DNA of 64,000 nucleotides from Alphaproteobacteria bacterium (lineage in GTDB: Bacteria > Pseudomonadota > Alphaproteobacteria > Micavibrionales > Micavibrionaceae). The notes beneath the pieces were generated by a model. It was not told the origin of the DNA. It did no database searches and saw nothing but the letters and a program-made list of their open reading frames with translations. A program made the position numbers and the translations under genes. Of the stretch, positions 9,161 to 18,445 are shown one piece after another. Positions within the stretch are counted from its first letter, which is position 1. Each line of letters begins with the position of its first letter. Location of the stretch: the NCBI GenBank assembly GCA_020443075.1, contig JAGRIU010000049.1, forward strand, positions 49,148-113,147, read 5' to 3'.

Positions 9161-10051
9161 ATGAATAAAAATATTTTGATTGTTCTTGGTGGTGCTTTGC
9201 TCGTGGCTTTTCTGGTGGCGATGCTTGTGCAGATGGTTTTGGGGGGCAAAAAGTCCGATGCTCCAACTGTTCAGGAGGCTAAGGTCGAGATTTTGGTGGC
9301 GTCCAAGGATTTATCGATTGGCCGGGCGTTGGTTGACGGTGATTTGCGTTGGCAGGAGTGGCCGAAATCCAGTGTTTTTCCTGGGGCGGTTATTCGTGAT
9401 GGAGATCAAAAAGAAACGGAAGCTCTTGAGGGGCGTTTGGCGCGTGATGTTGCCAAGGGTGAGCCGGTGATGAAAAGCGCTTTGATCGGTCAGGTGCGCG
9501 GTAATCTGGTGGCGGGATTCCTTGAGCCGGGCCAGCGTGCAGTGGCTATTTCCGTGGATGCATCCAGTATGGTTGGCGGGTTTATAGGGCCGGGTGACTA
9601 TGTGGATGTGATCTTGACGTACCGCGAGAGCATCCGCACCAAGGATGATGATCCGCGCGTGACGAAGATGCTGGAGCTTAATCTGGACAAGCTGGCGACG
9701 GAAACGATTTTGCAAAACGTAAAAGTCTTGGCGGTTGATCAGATGGCCGAGCGTCCGGAAGATGATGAAAAAATCAAGGTTGGTAAGACAATTACAATCG
9801 CTGTTAGCGCTCAAGATGCCGAGCGCTTGTTCTTGGCTTCCAAGCTGGGTGATTTGACTTTGGCTTTGCGCGGCGTTGGGGATTCTAACGTTGTTGAAAA
9901 GAGTTGGCCGACGATTTCTGATGCGCGCTTGACGCATATGAGTGATGAGATTTATGAAGAATATGACAAAATGAAAAAGGATGCTGGTATTAATTCGGAT
10001 ATTGTGCGAATCTATAGTGGTGGAAACATAGAGGTTATGCCTGTGCAATAA
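9161..10051 (+). CDS. cpaB: Flp pilus assembly protein CpaB/RcpC
   Basis: A 296-residue protein with one N-terminal membrane anchor (about 5-27). A SAF-type domain (about 42-105) and an RcpC/CpaB domain follow (FLEPGQRAVAISVDASSMVGGFIGPGDYVDVIL). It is a periplasmic component thought to stabilise the outer-membrane secretin and its link to the inner-membrane platform. It precedes cpaC in the conserved order of Tad loci. The 156 bases upstream hold no gene. Confidence 0.93.
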   Translation: MNKNILIVLGGALLVAFLVAMLVQMVLGGKKSDAPTVQEAKVEILVASKDLSIGRALVDGDLRWQEWPKSSVFPGAVIRDGDQKETEALEGRLARDVAKGEPVMKSALIGQVRGNLVAGFLEPGQRAVAISVDASSMVGGFIGPGDYVDVILTYRESIRTKDDDPRVTKMLELNLDKLATETILQNVKVLAVDQMAERPEDDEKIKVGKTITIAVSAQDAERLFLASKLGDLTLALRGVGDSNVVEKSWPTISDARLTHMSDEIYEEYDKMKKDAGINSDIVRIYSGGNIEVMPVQ

Positions 10052-10113
10052 CCTTCCTGCCTTCGTTTCCTTTCTTCCTGTTTTTCTGCGTTCTCCAATA
10101 AAGGTGGTTTTTC

Positions 10114-11625
10114 ATGCCTGATATATATCAAAAAACACTGCGCTTGGCGCGTATGACTGGTCGATTGAGTGTCTTCGTCCCGGCTTTTGCAGTCGCGGTC
10201 CTTGCGGCGGTTTCTGTTTATGCAGCCAAAGGCGATTTGCAGTCGATTGGAATGCATAAAAATCATCCGTTGGTGGTGACGCTGGGGAAGGCCGAGCTTG
10301 TCGATGTCGGCGGGGATGTTTCCGATGTGATGGTTGCCGATCCTACGGTTATTGATGTGCAGGCCGTGCAGAGCAATCGCTTGTATATTGTCGGTACTAA
10401 TGTTGGGGATACGAATATTATTGCTTTGGATGCGGCCGGGAACATGGTCAAGCGTCTGGATGTTCATGTGACCTATGATTTGATGGCGATTCAAACGCTG
10501 GTTGATGATTTGTTTCCTAAGGAAGATATTAGGGTTGGCTCGATTCATGATCAGGTGTTGTTGACCGGCCGGGTTTCCAATCCGGAGGTTGCCAGTAAGG
10601 CGATAAATATTGTCGGGCACTATGTCGGTGATTTGCAAGACGAGCAAAAATCGGCTGATGAGTTGGTTGCGAATATGCTTGATGTGCGCGGCGATCAGCA
10701 GGTGACTTTGCAGGTCAAGATTGTTGAGGCAACGCGCAGTGTTTTGAAAGAGCTTGGGCTTGAGACGTATTTGAATGATCCGAATGAAGCTGCGGCGACG
10801 ACTGTGTTTGGGGCTTCGCCGGTTAGCAGTACGACCGGGCGCGGCGACACTTTGGAGTTGGCGACATCCGGGGGTATCGCTCTGTCTAAGGATGCGGCGG
10901 CAATCGGCAGTATTGTTGCGAATACGGGTCTTGATGGGATTGGCTTGCTGGCGTTGGAGCTGAATGCTCTGGAGGAGGAAAATCTGGTTAATATTCTGGC
11001 AGAGCCGAATTTAACGGCTGTGTCGGGCGAGAAGGCCGGGTTTTTAGCCGGGGGCGAGTTTCCTGTGCCGGTCGGGCGTGACCAGATCGGGAACCTTGTG
11101 ATTGAGTTCCGTGAGTTTGGGGTGTCTTTGAACTTTAAGCCTGTTGTGCTTTCGGATCAACGGATTAGTTTGCAGCTTAATACGGAGGTCTCTTCTCTGG
11201 ACTTTGATAATGCGATTACGTTAGCTGATGTGCAGGTGCCGGGGCTGGATGTGCGCCGCGCCGAGACGACGGTTGAAATTGCCAGCGGCGGGACTTTGAT
11301 GATCGCAGGCTTGTTGCAGTCTGACGCGGTTAAGAATATGGCCGGTTTGCCGGGGATTCGTAAGACACCTATTTTGGGCGATTTGATTTCTTCCGATGGT
11401 TTCCAGCGTGAAGAGACTGAGTTGGTTGTTCTTGTGACGCCTTATTTAGTGCAGCCTTATGAAGAGACGGAACGTGCGGAGCCGATTAATTCTGTAGAGG
11501 CTGTGATGCCGCGTCATAAGAGCCAAAAACTGGCGGAAGCTTTTGCGCAAAATGTGCGCCGCGTTTATGGCGATAAGCCCAAGTTGCTTAAACATGACGA
11601 GCCTTTTGGCTATATTCTGGATTAA
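10114..11625 (+). CDS. cpaC: Tad pilus secretin CpaC/RcpA
   Basis: A 503-residue outer-membrane secretin. A signal peptide (about 18-40) is followed by a pilus-type N-domain (PLVVTLGKAELVDVGGDVSDVMVADPTVIDV) and a BON-like stretch. The secretin core follows, with the conserved LAEPNLTAVSGEKAGFLAGG and VPGIRKTPILGDL-type segments. It forms the ring through which the Flp pilus leaves the cell. AAAGGTGG precedes the ATG. The length is normal for CpaC. Confidence 0.95.
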   Translation: MPDIYQKTLRLARMTGRLSVFVPAFAVAVLAAVSVYAAKGDLQSIGMHKNHPLVVTLGKAELVDVGGDVSDVMVADPTVIDVQAVQSNRLYIVGTNVGDTNIIALDAAGNMVKRLDVHVTYDLMAIQTLVDDLFPKEDIRVGSIHDQVLLTGRVSNPEVASKAINIVGHYVGDLQDEQKSADELVANMLDVRGDQQVTLQVKIVEATRSVLKELGLETYLNDPNEAAATTVFGASPVSSTTGRGDTLELATSGGIALSKDAAAIGSIVANTGLDGIGLLALELNALEEENLVNILAEPNLTAVSGEKAGFLAGGEFPVPVGRDQIGNLVIEFREFGVSLNFKPVVLSDQRISLQLNTEVSSLDFDNAITLADVQVPGLDVRRAETTVEIASGGTLMIAGLLQSDAVKNMAGLPGIRKTPILGDLISSDGFQREETELVVLVTPYLVQPYEETERAEPINSVEAVMPRHKSQKLAEAFAQNVRRVYGDKPKLLKHDEPFGYILD

Positions 11626-11646
11626 TAGATAAGGGGCTGTTTTGAA

Positions 11647-12303
11647 ATGTTTTTATCCGATCTGATCAATAAAACGAACCGTATTTTCCTTTTGTCTTTG
11701 TGTGCCGGAGCAGCGGCTTCTTGTGGCATGTATGCGCCGAGCCACTTTTCTGAGAATAAGATTCGGGTTGAAGAAGAAAAAAATGTACAGGAAGTTGCGC
11801 TGGCTGATCTTACGCCGTCTGTTTTGCAAGGGGTTGCTGCGCATTATCGTAAGCATGGAGATGGTCCTTTGTCGTTAAGCGTGTCTTACGATCCGCATGC
11901 GCATGATTTGACCGCTATGGGCGCGAGTGAGAAAGCGGCTTCTATTGTTGCGGCTTTGCGCGAAGAGGGTGTTGTTGATGTGGATGCCCGTATTTTGCCA
12001 GTTAGAGATGCCGGGCAGTCTAGTGCGATTTTTTCCTATCTTTCTTACAGTGCGCTGCCGCCCGAAGATTGTACTTTGATGGCGGGTTTGGAGAGCCATT
12101 CCGCAGAAGCGGATGAAGACTACAAGCTTGGGTGTAGTGTGAATACGATGTTTGCTCGTCAGATTGCTCGTCCGAAAGACCTTAAAGGGCGCGCGAATTC
12201 GGACGTGTCTGATGGTCGCCGGGCGGCTAATCAGGTTGAGGTTTATCGCACGGGTGTCCCCAATGATCCATTGGGCGGAGAAAGTGCGAGTGGTTCGGAG
12301 TAG
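11647..12303 (+). CDS. cpaD: Pilus assembly lipoprotein CpaD
   Basis: A 218-residue predicted lipoprotein with lipobox-like LCAGAAASCG ending at Cys26. The later segments (SYLSYSALPPEDC, LGCSVNTMFARQIARPKDLKGR, RAANQVEVYRTG) match the CpaD family (the NMLAQIxxPxDL-type motif). CpaD is thought to act as pilotin or accessory factor for the CpaC secretin. AAGGGG precedes the ATG, 21 bases after the cpaC stop. Confidence 0.88.
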   Translation: MFLSDLINKTNRIFLLSLCAGAAASCGMYAPSHFSENKIRVEEEKNVQEVALADLTPSVLQGVAAHYRKHGDGPLSLSVSYDPHAHDLTAMGASEKAASIVAALREEGVVDVDARILPVRDAGQSSAIFSYLSYSALPPEDCTLMAGLESHSAEADEDYKLGCSVNTMFARQIARPKDLKGRANSDVSDGRRAANQVEVYRTGVPNDPLGGESASGSE

Positions 12304-12396
12304 CTTCCTGACGCATTGGAGGTGTAGTTGGTTGTTGAGGTTATCCTCTTTTATCCGGCTTAATGTTTATGGGGGATGCCGGGAGAGATAGAGTTT

Positions 12397-13644
12397 ATGA
12401 GTGAGCGTGGGATATCGATATTGCTGCCCGGTGCGTCCGTGGCTGTTTTTTCAAAGGCTGCAAAAACCAGAGAGGCTGCTCGGTTTTTGTCCGATGACTG
12501 GCGTTTTGCGCGCGTTGATGTTTCCGTTGAGGAAGGGGATGTTGATGATGCGATTGCGGGCTATGAAGATAGCTCTTCGCCGGATTTGCTAATTATTCAA
12601 ACTGATTCGGTCGGCGATGATTTTGTTGAGAAGCTTATTGCTTTGGCCGAGTATTGCCATGAAGGCACTTCGGCGATCATTGTCGGACCAGAAAATGACG
12701 TGAATTTATACCGTAAATTAATTGATATGGGCGTGAGTGATTATCTCGTGCACCCTATTTCCGGAGAGGACCTTGCCGATGTTGTTGCGCGGGCTTTGAT
12801 CGAGAAAAAAGGCGCCAGCGAAAGCCGTTTGATTGCTTTGATCGGCTCTAAAGGCGGTGTTGGAACTACGGTTTTATCGGAAATTCTTGCGCGCTGTTCG
12901 GCTGATATTTTGAACCAGAAAACGGTGCTTTTGGATATTGCCGGCGGTTGGTCGACTTTGGGAGTCGGAATGGATTTCGAGCCTGTGACGACTTTGCCGG
13001 AAGCTGTTAAGGCTGCTGAAAGCAGCAATGAGGATAATTTGAAACGGATGTTGCATTCTGTGAATGAAAATCTTCGCGTTTTGGCGACCGGTGGAGATGT
13101 TATGCTTGAACAGGGCGTTAGTCCGGCTCAGCTGGAAGGTTTGCTGGATAAGCTGATGTTGAAAATGCCTGTTGTTATTGTTGATTTATCTGATGCGTCC
13201 GAAGCTTTGCAAAAAGCGGTGTTGGCGCGGGCGCATCAAATTTATATGGTTGCGATGCCGCTTTTGCCTTCCTTGCGGCTGGCGCGAAGTTTGCTGCAGG
13301 AAATTCGCCAGATGCGCGGCGGCAAAACCGCTCCTGTGAAGTTGATTGTTAATATGCAAGGTTTAGCCAGTGCACAGGAAGTGCCGAAGAAAGATATAGA
13401 AGCTGCGCTTGATTACCCTGTTTCTGCCTTTGTTCCTTTTGATCCGAAAGCTCTTTTGGGGTGTGAATGCGAGGGTAAGAATATTGTAGAGGGCAAAGAA
13501 GGGCGGGCTTTGATTGATACGACTCTTTTGCCTTTGCTTAAAGAGGCTCTGGATAGTGATGTGGATATTGATTCTTCGGCACAATCTTCAGACAAAGCTG
13601 GTTTTTTAGGCGCTTTACTTTCTAAACTTTCCGGTGGTTCATAG
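12397..13644 (+). CDS. cpaE: CpaE/TadZ pilus localisation ATPase
   Basis: A 415-residue cytoplasmic protein with an N-terminal receiver-like domain lacking a normal phosphorylation pocket (about 5-135) and a MinD/ParA-like ATPase domain. The deviant Walker A is KGGVGTT (152-158). CpaE/TadZ places the Tad machine at the cell pole. ATG 12397 was chosen over the in-frame ATG 12376 because GGGAGAG lies at good spacing before it. The Walker A ends GTT in place of GKT, consistent with TadZ proteins that bind ATP but hydrolyse it poorly; the kinetics are not shown here. Confidence 0.92.
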   Translation: MSERGISILLPGASVAVFSKAAKTREAARFLSDDWRFARVDVSVEEGDVDDAIAGYEDSSSPDLLIIQTDSVGDDFVEKLIALAEYCHEGTSAIIVGPENDVNLYRKLIDMGVSDYLVHPISGEDLADVVARALIEKKGASESRLIALIGSKGGVGTTVLSEILARCSADILNQKTVLLDIAGGWSTLGVGMDFEPVTTLPEAVKAAESSNEDNLKRMLHSVNENLRVLATGGDVMLEQGVSPAQLEGLLDKLMLKMPVVIVDLSDASEALQKAVLARAHQIYMVAMPLLPSLRLARSLLQEIRQMRGGKTAPVKLIVNMQGLASAQEVPKKDIEAALDYPVSAFVPFDPKALLGCECEGKNIVEGKEGRALIDTTLLPLLKEALDSDVDIDSSAQSSDKAGFLGALLSKLSGGS

Positions 13645-13654
13645 AGGGGCGGTT

Positions 13655-15325
13655 ATGTTTGGTAAAAAAGGCGCCTCAAAACCTCAGTCTTCTCAGAAGC
13701 CCGCTGTTAAAGCTAAGCCTTCTGTAGAGTTGGAAGCTTTGCCTCAAGAAGAGGTTAAGGAACAAGAGGCTGAAGAGGTTGAGGACGTCTCTGAACCGAA
13801 GAAACCTTCTTCAAAAAAGACCAAATCCGAGGAGACCAAAAAGAAGTCGGTTGCTTCGAGTATGCCGGATATTGCCGATATTTCTGCTGCTATCAGTTCA
13901 GACGAGGCCGAGGAGGGCAGAAAAACCGATGCCCGTAAAAAAGATAAAAAATCGTCAGATAAATCTCCTAAAACCAATGTTGATGATCCTTTTTCATCAA
14001 TGGAAGGGCATAAGGCTTCTGAGGATGAGGCCGGGCATGAAGAAAGCTTGACAGGTTTGCGGCTGAAGCGGGCTCGGAACCGAATTTGGCTGGATTTGCG
14101 CGACGGGATTGACCTGAAGGCGTTGGCCAATATGGAGGCCAAGCTTGCGCGTGAAGAGGTGGCCAGCGCGGTTGAAGAAATCGCGCGCTTTCGTAATCTG
14201 GATCTTACGCCCGCAGAGTTGCAATCGATTGCCAAGGAATGCGCTGATGACATGCTGGGCTTTGGTCCGCTGGAGGAGCTTCTGGCGCGCGACGACATCG
14301 CCGATATTATGATTAACGGGCCTGATACAACCTATATCGAGGTTAAGGGGCGGATTGAAAAAACCAAGATTAAATTTCGTGATAACCAGCATTTGACGAC
14401 GATTTGTCAGCGGATTGTCGGAGCAATCGGGCGGCGCGTTGATGAAGCCTCGCCGATTTGTGATGCGCGTTTGCCGGACGGATCGCGTGTGAACGTGATT
14501 ATTCCGCCTCTGGCTGTGGACGGGGCGTGTATGACAATCCGGAAGTTTACCAAGGATAAGCTGACTTTGGAGAAGCTTCTTGAGTTTGGTTCGATGACGC
14601 CGTCTTGTGCGAAGCTGATTATGGCGATCGGGCGTTGCCGGGTGAATGTTTTGGTGTCTGGCGGGACGGGGTCGGGCAAGACGACGATGCTCAACTGTTT
14701 GACGCGTTATATCGAGTCCGGTGAGCGGATTGTGACGTGTGAGGATGCGTGCGAGCTTCAGCTCCAGCAGCCGCACGTTGTGCGTTTGGAGACACGGCCG
14801 CCGAACCTCGAAGGGGTCGGCGAGGTGACGATGCGGGATTTGGTGAAGAACTGTCTGCGGATGCGCCCCGAACGCATTATCGTCGGTGAGGTGCGCGGTC
14901 CCGAGGCGTTTGACTTGCTGCAGGCGATGAACACCGGTCACGACGGTTCTATGGGGACGGTGCACGCGAACAATCCGCGTGAGGCGATTTCTCGTATGGA
15001 AAACATGATTGCCATGGGGGGCTTGAATTTGCCGACTGTGGCCGTGCGTGAGCAGATCGCTTCGGCGGTGAATGTGATTATTCAGGTGCAGCGCTTGCGT
15101 GATGGTTCGCGGAAAACCACCCATGTGACGGAAGTGACGGGGATGGAAGGTGAAGTGGTGACGATGCAGGATCTCTTCCATCTGGAGATTCAGGGTGAGG
15201 ATGATGACGGTAAATTGATTACGCGGCAAAAATCGACGGGCTTGCGGCCTAAATTCTTTGATAATGCGCGTCAGTTCGGCGTGGATCAGTTGGTTATGGA
15301 TGCTATGGAAGAAGCCTTTGATTGA
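13655..15325 (+). CDS. cpaF: Tad secretion ATPase CpaF/TadA
   Basis: A 556-residue hexameric ATPase of the VirB11/PilB superfamily that powers Flp assembly. The first 130 or so residues are Lys/Glu/Ser-rich and probably disordered. An N-terminal domain and the ATPase core follow, with Walker [10 protein letters not shown] (336-344), the Asp box, Walker B ([12 protein letters not shown]) and the His box ([12 protein letters not shown]). ATG 13655 is preceded by AGAGGGGCG; a start 21 bases upstream overlaps cpaE and lacks such a site. A palindromic element begins at its stop codon. Confidence 0.97.
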   Translation: MFGKKGASKPQSSQKPAVKAKPSVELEALPQEEVKEQEAEEVEDVSEPKKPSSKKTKSEETKKKSVASSMPDIADISAAISSDEAEEGRKTDARKKDKKSSDKSPKTNVDDPFSSMEGHKASEDEAGHEESLTGLRLKRARNRIWLDLRDGIDLKALANMEAKLAREEVASAVEEIARFRNLDLTPAELQSIAKECADDMLGFGPLEELLARDDIADIMINGPDTTYIEVKGRIEKTKIKFRDNQHLTTICQRIVGAIGRRVDEASPICDARLPDGSRVNVIIPPLAVDGACMTIRKFTKDKLTLEKLLEFGSMTPSCAKLIMAIGRCRVNVLVSGGTGSGKTTMLNCLTRYIESGERIVTCEDACELQLQQPHVVRLETRPPNLEGVGEVTMRDLVKNCLRMRPERIIVGEVRGPEAFDLLQAMNTGHDGSMGTVHANNPREAISRMENMIAMGGLNLPTVAVREQIASAVNVIIQVQRLRDGSRKTTHVTEVTGMEGEVVTMQDLFHLEIQGEDDDGKLITRQKSTGLRPKFFDNARQFGVDQLVMDAMEEAFD

Positions 15326-15447
15326 TATTCTTTGATAAACGGCCTGCGAAGCACTGGTTTTTGCGCTTTCGGTACTCAGGTACTTTTTGTACATTCCGTT
15401 CCGGTTCTCAAAACCAGTGCTTCTCGGCTCGTTTCTTTTTGAATATT
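15324..15447. repeat. Palindromic intergenic element, copy 1
   Basis: An imperfect hairpin of about 124 bases fills the cpaF-tadB gap. The outer arms GATATTC and GAATATT, and the inner arms AGCACTGGTTTT and AAAACCAGTGCT, pair. The centre holds GGTACTCAGGTACTTTT and GTACATTCCGTT. The centre is nearly identical to that of the element at 16458-16599, while the arms differ. Confidence 0.8.
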
Positions 15448-15480
15448 GTTGCTTCGAAAGTGTAGAGAAAATATAAGACA

Positions 15481-16458
15481 ATGCCTTTTATACAAATTCT
15501 GCTCATTATCTTGATTGTTTTTATTGTGCTGGGTGTTGGCGCCGGTGTGATGATCAACCGCGAGCAGGCTAAAACGCGGCGGATGATGAGGGTTATTCGC
15601 GGGCGCTCTGGTGATGCTGCGGTCAAGAGTGAGAAAGGCAAGGGGGATCAGCGCCGGGCCGAGATTGCGAAGAAGCTAAAAGACTCTCATAAAAACGAGG
15701 ATAGAAATAAAAAGAAACCGACAGTCGCTTTGATGATCGAGCAGGCGGGATTGGCTTTGCCGGTGAAATTTTTCTGGGTGTTGTCGGTTGTGCTTATGCT
15801 GGTTTTGGTGATGCTGGCGAAAATGATGGGGCAGCCGCCGCATATTTTGATATTGGCGGCGATTATCGGTCTTTTGGGCTTGCCGCGTTTTATATTGAAA
15901 AAAAAGGCGGCTAAGCGGCAGAAAAAATTTCTGGAAGAATTTCCTGATGCGCTTGAGGCGACGGTGCGTTTGCTAAAGGCCGGGATGCCCGTGTCCGAAG
16001 CTGTCTCTATGATTTCTCGCGAATTCGAGGGACCTGTGGGCGAGGAAATGTCTCGGATTTACGATAAGCAGAAAATAGGCGTACCGCTGCATGAAGCGGC
16101 TTTAGAAGCAACAAAACGTATGCCGTTGCCGGAGATGCAGATGTTTGCAACGGGGCTGGCTATTCAGGCGCAGACCGGATCGAGCTTGTCGGAAGTGCTG
16201 ATGAATTTATCCAATGTGATCCGTGCGCGGTTTCGTTTGAAACGCAAAATCAAGGCGCTTTCGTCCGAGGCTATTGCTTCGGCGGGGATTATTGCCTCTC
16301 TGCCGGTTTTGGTGGCCACGGGGATGTATTTTACAAACTACGAGTATATTTCGGTGTTATTTACCGACTCCTTTGGCAAGATTTTGTTGACCGGAGCGAT
16401 TGTCTGGATGGGGATCGGCGTTTTCATGATGAAGGCGATGATTAATTTTAAAATATAA
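15481..16458 (+). CDS. tadB: Tad inner-membrane platform protein TadB
   Basis: A 325-residue protein with an N-terminal membrane helix (4-26), a Lys/Arg-rich cytoplasmic linker, further helices near 95-135, and a T2SSF domain (FLEEFPDALEATVRLLKAGMPVSEAV...). Two helices lie at the end. It is the platform protein that partners CpaF and TadC at the base of the pilus. The ribosome-binding site is weak (GAGAAA). It is separated from cpaF by palindromic element 1 and from tadC by element 2. Confidence 0.93.
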   Translation: MPFIQILLIILIVFIVLGVGAGVMINREQAKTRRMMRVIRGRSGDAAVKSEKGKGDQRRAEIAKKLKDSHKNEDRNKKKPTVALMIEQAGLALPVKFFWVLSVVLMLVLVMLAKMMGQPPHILILAAIIGLLGLPRFILKKKAAKRQKKFLEEFPDALEATVRLLKAGMPVSEAVSMISREFEGPVGEEMSRIYDKQKIGVPLHEAALEATKRMPLPEMQMFATGLAIQAQTGSSLSEVLMNLSNVIRARFRLKRKIKALSSEAIASAGIIASLPVLVATGMYFTNYEYISVLFTDSFGKILLTGAIVWMGIGVFMMKAMINFKI

Positions 16459-16599
16459 TTATGATGATATTCTTCGATAAATGGTCTGCAACTTTTTCGT
16501 TTCTGCGCTTCCGGTACTCAGGTACTTTTGTGTACATTCCGTTTCCGGTTCTCGAAACACAAAAGTTTTACCGCATTTCTCTTTGAGTATCGTCATAAT
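16458..16599. repeat. Palindromic intergenic element, copy 2
   Basis: A hairpin of about 142 bases between tadB and tadC. The ends ATTATGATGATA and the matching TATCGTCATAAT pair. The centre GGTACTCAGGTACTTTT followed by GTACATTCCGTTT is shared with the element at 15324-15447. It starts at the last base of the tadB stop codon. The arms differ from copy 1 yet remain self-complementary. Confidence 0.8.
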
Positions 16600-16623
16600 T
16601 CTTAACGATAAAGGTGTTTTGTT

Positions 16624-17577
16624 ATGAGTAACGAGCTTTTGGTGACAGTGATTGCATCGCTTTTGGCTGCGGCGTCTTTTGCCGGTTTTGCGCTTCCTTT
16701 TTTGAACCGCAGCGATAAGAAAGAACGGTTTCGCAGCGTGATTGAAAAGCGCCGTAAGGCTTTATTTGATGCGCACCGCGATGGGGCTTTTAAAAAGCCG
16801 GTTGAAGAAAAGAACGTATCGGCGGCCGATTCTATTGCTGCACTTTATAAAATGCAGAAAATGGCCGGTAAAATGGGTGAGAAGATGCGCGATAAAATGC
16901 TGCAGGCCGGCATTCGTAGTCCTTCTGCGCCTATAAAGTTTATGATTGCTCAAGGTGTTTTGCCCGTTTTTTTGTGCGGTTTGACGATGATGATCATTTC
17001 CGGCAGTGACAAAGAGATTCCCAGTATGATTACTTTATTGTGTCTTTTTGTTGCGGCTGTGATTGGCTATAAGTTACCTGATGTTTTGATTAAGAACCAG
17101 ATTATGAAACGTCAAGAAGAGATCAATCTCGCGTTTCCGGATTCTCTGGATATGATGCTGATTTGTGTGCAAGGCGGGATCGGTCTTGAGCAGACGGTTG
17201 AACGCGTGGCTCAGGAAGTGGCTGAGCATTCTGAAGTTTTGGCGGAAGAGCTTGGGATTTTGAGTGCGGAGATGGCGATGCTCAATGACCGACGTCAGGC
17301 TTTGCAGGATTTTGCGCGGCGTGTGGGAAGTGGCGGGGCTAAAAGCTTTGCTACGGCGCTTATTCAGGCCGAGCAGTACGGGACATCTATCTCTCAGGCG
17401 ATGCGCGTCATGGCTGATGAAATTCGTGATATGCGTATGGCCAAGGCCGAGCAAAAGGCGGCGTCTTTACCGCCGAAATTGACTGTGCCGATGATTTTAT
17501 TTTTCTTGCCGGCGCTCTTTATCATTATTTTGGGCCCTGCCGGGATTGAGGCGTCCGCAGCGGGTGTCGGGAAGTAA
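16624..17577 (+). CDS. tadC: Tad inner-membrane platform protein TadC
   Basis: A 317-residue T2SSF-domain protein with membrane helices near residues 5-25, 100-120, 133-150 and 290-310. The domain shows FPDSLDMMLICVQGGIGLEQTVERVA and the ALIQAEQYGTSISQAMRVMADE stretch typical of TadC. It acts with TadB and CpaF in pilus extrusion. AAAGGTG precedes the ATG. It is the last plus-strand gene of the locus; the converging tadD gene ends 93 bases further on. Confidence 0.93.
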   Translation: MSNELLVTVIASLLAAASFAGFALPFLNRSDKKERFRSVIEKRRKALFDAHRDGAFKKPVEEKNVSAADSIAALYKMQKMAGKMGEKMRDKMLQAGIRSPSAPIKFMIAQGVLPVFLCGLTMMIISGSDKEIPSMITLLCLFVAAVIGYKLPDVLIKNQIMKRQEEINLAFPDSLDMMLICVQGGIGLEQTVERVAQEVAEHSEVLAEELGILSAEMAMLNDRRQALQDFARRVGSGGAKSFATALIQAEQYGTSISQAMRVMADEIRDMRMAKAEQKAASLPPKLTVPMILFFLPALFIIILGPAGIEASAAGVGK

Positions 17578-17670
17578 ATTTCCTCTGTAAATCTTTTGGG
17601 AGTTTTCTATTTCCCGGACTCTCTTGGCCGTGTCAGACCGGAGTTCCAGTGCATTTTTTGTCAGCAGTTC

Positions 17671-18405
17671 TTAATTGTTTGTTTCTTTTATATCCGGTTT
17701 TAGCTGCGGTTTCGGTGCAGGGGCTCCGTCGGATTGGATTAGAGCTGTGACAATGCGCAGGTTTCTTTCGATTTCCGGTTTGTCCGGAGCGATTGCTTTG
17801 GCTTTTTGCAGGATTTCGGAGGCTTCTTCGAGATGTCCTTGCGCTGTCAAGTTTAAGGCCAGATTGTTCATGATGCTGGTTGGATCGCCTTGCCACAGAT
17901 CCAATCCTTTGCGGAAAGCGCGTTCGGCTTGTTCGTGTTTGCCTTGTGCATCCAGTGCAATGGCCAGGTTATGGTAGGCTCGGTCATAATTTTCGTCTTT
18001 TAAAACGGCTTTCTGAGCGTATTCTTCGGCCTGTTTATAATTTCCTTGTGCCAGTTGCAGGGCTGCATATTCGCTTTTTGTCGCTGCAGAAGAATTCTCG
18101 TCACGGGCAAATGGTGTGAGAACCTTTATAGCTTCGGCGAGATAATCGTTTTTGCGCAGAGCATAGGCATACTCGGTCGCGATTAGTTCGTTGTCGGGAC
18201 TTTGTTTATATCGGTTTTCCAACGCTTTTAGGGAGCTCTCGCCGTAGGTTTTATTTTCGGCGCGGGCGAGGGCCTGAGCTATTTTGTCCGTGCGAAGCTG
18301 CGTGTCCGACATTTGGCTTGTCGTTGCGCTTTGGCAGGCGCTAAGGGCCAGCATACTGATCCCGATGGCTGTTGTTAAAAGCGTGCGTGTTTTTAGACGT
18401 GTCAT
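17671..18405 (-). CDS. tadD: TadD-like TPR lipoprotein
   Basis: A 244-residue protein with a lipoprotein signal (LALSAC, Cys24) and a chain of tetratricopeptide repeats from about 60 to 215 (LAQGNYKQAEEYAQKAV, YHNLAIALDAQGKHEQAERAF). The tail is Pro/Lys-rich. TadD lipoproteins support Tad secretin assembly. It is the last gene of the minus-strand pseudopilin operon and converges on tadC. Confidence 0.85.
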   Translation of the reverse strand: MTRLKTRTLLTTAIGISMLALSACQSATTSQMSDTQLRTDKIAQALARAENKTYGESSLKALENRYKQSPDNELIATEYAYALRKNDYLAEAIKVLTPFARDENSSAATKSEYAALQLAQGNYKQAEEYAQKAVLKDENYDRAYHNLAIALDAQGKHEQAERAFRKGLDLWQGDPTSIMNNLALNLTAQGHLEEASEILQKAKAIAPDKPEIERNLRIVTALIQSDGAPAPKPQLKPDIKETNN

Positions 18406-18445
18406 GATTGATTGAAATCCTTTGCTCTCACCTTTGCGCCGTTTT

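Noticed and set aside
13997..15481. Long open frame (494 codons) on the minus strand
   Set aside because: Antisense to cpaF. Arg/His-rich composition and lack of any motif mark it as a shadow of the GC-biased codons of cpaF.
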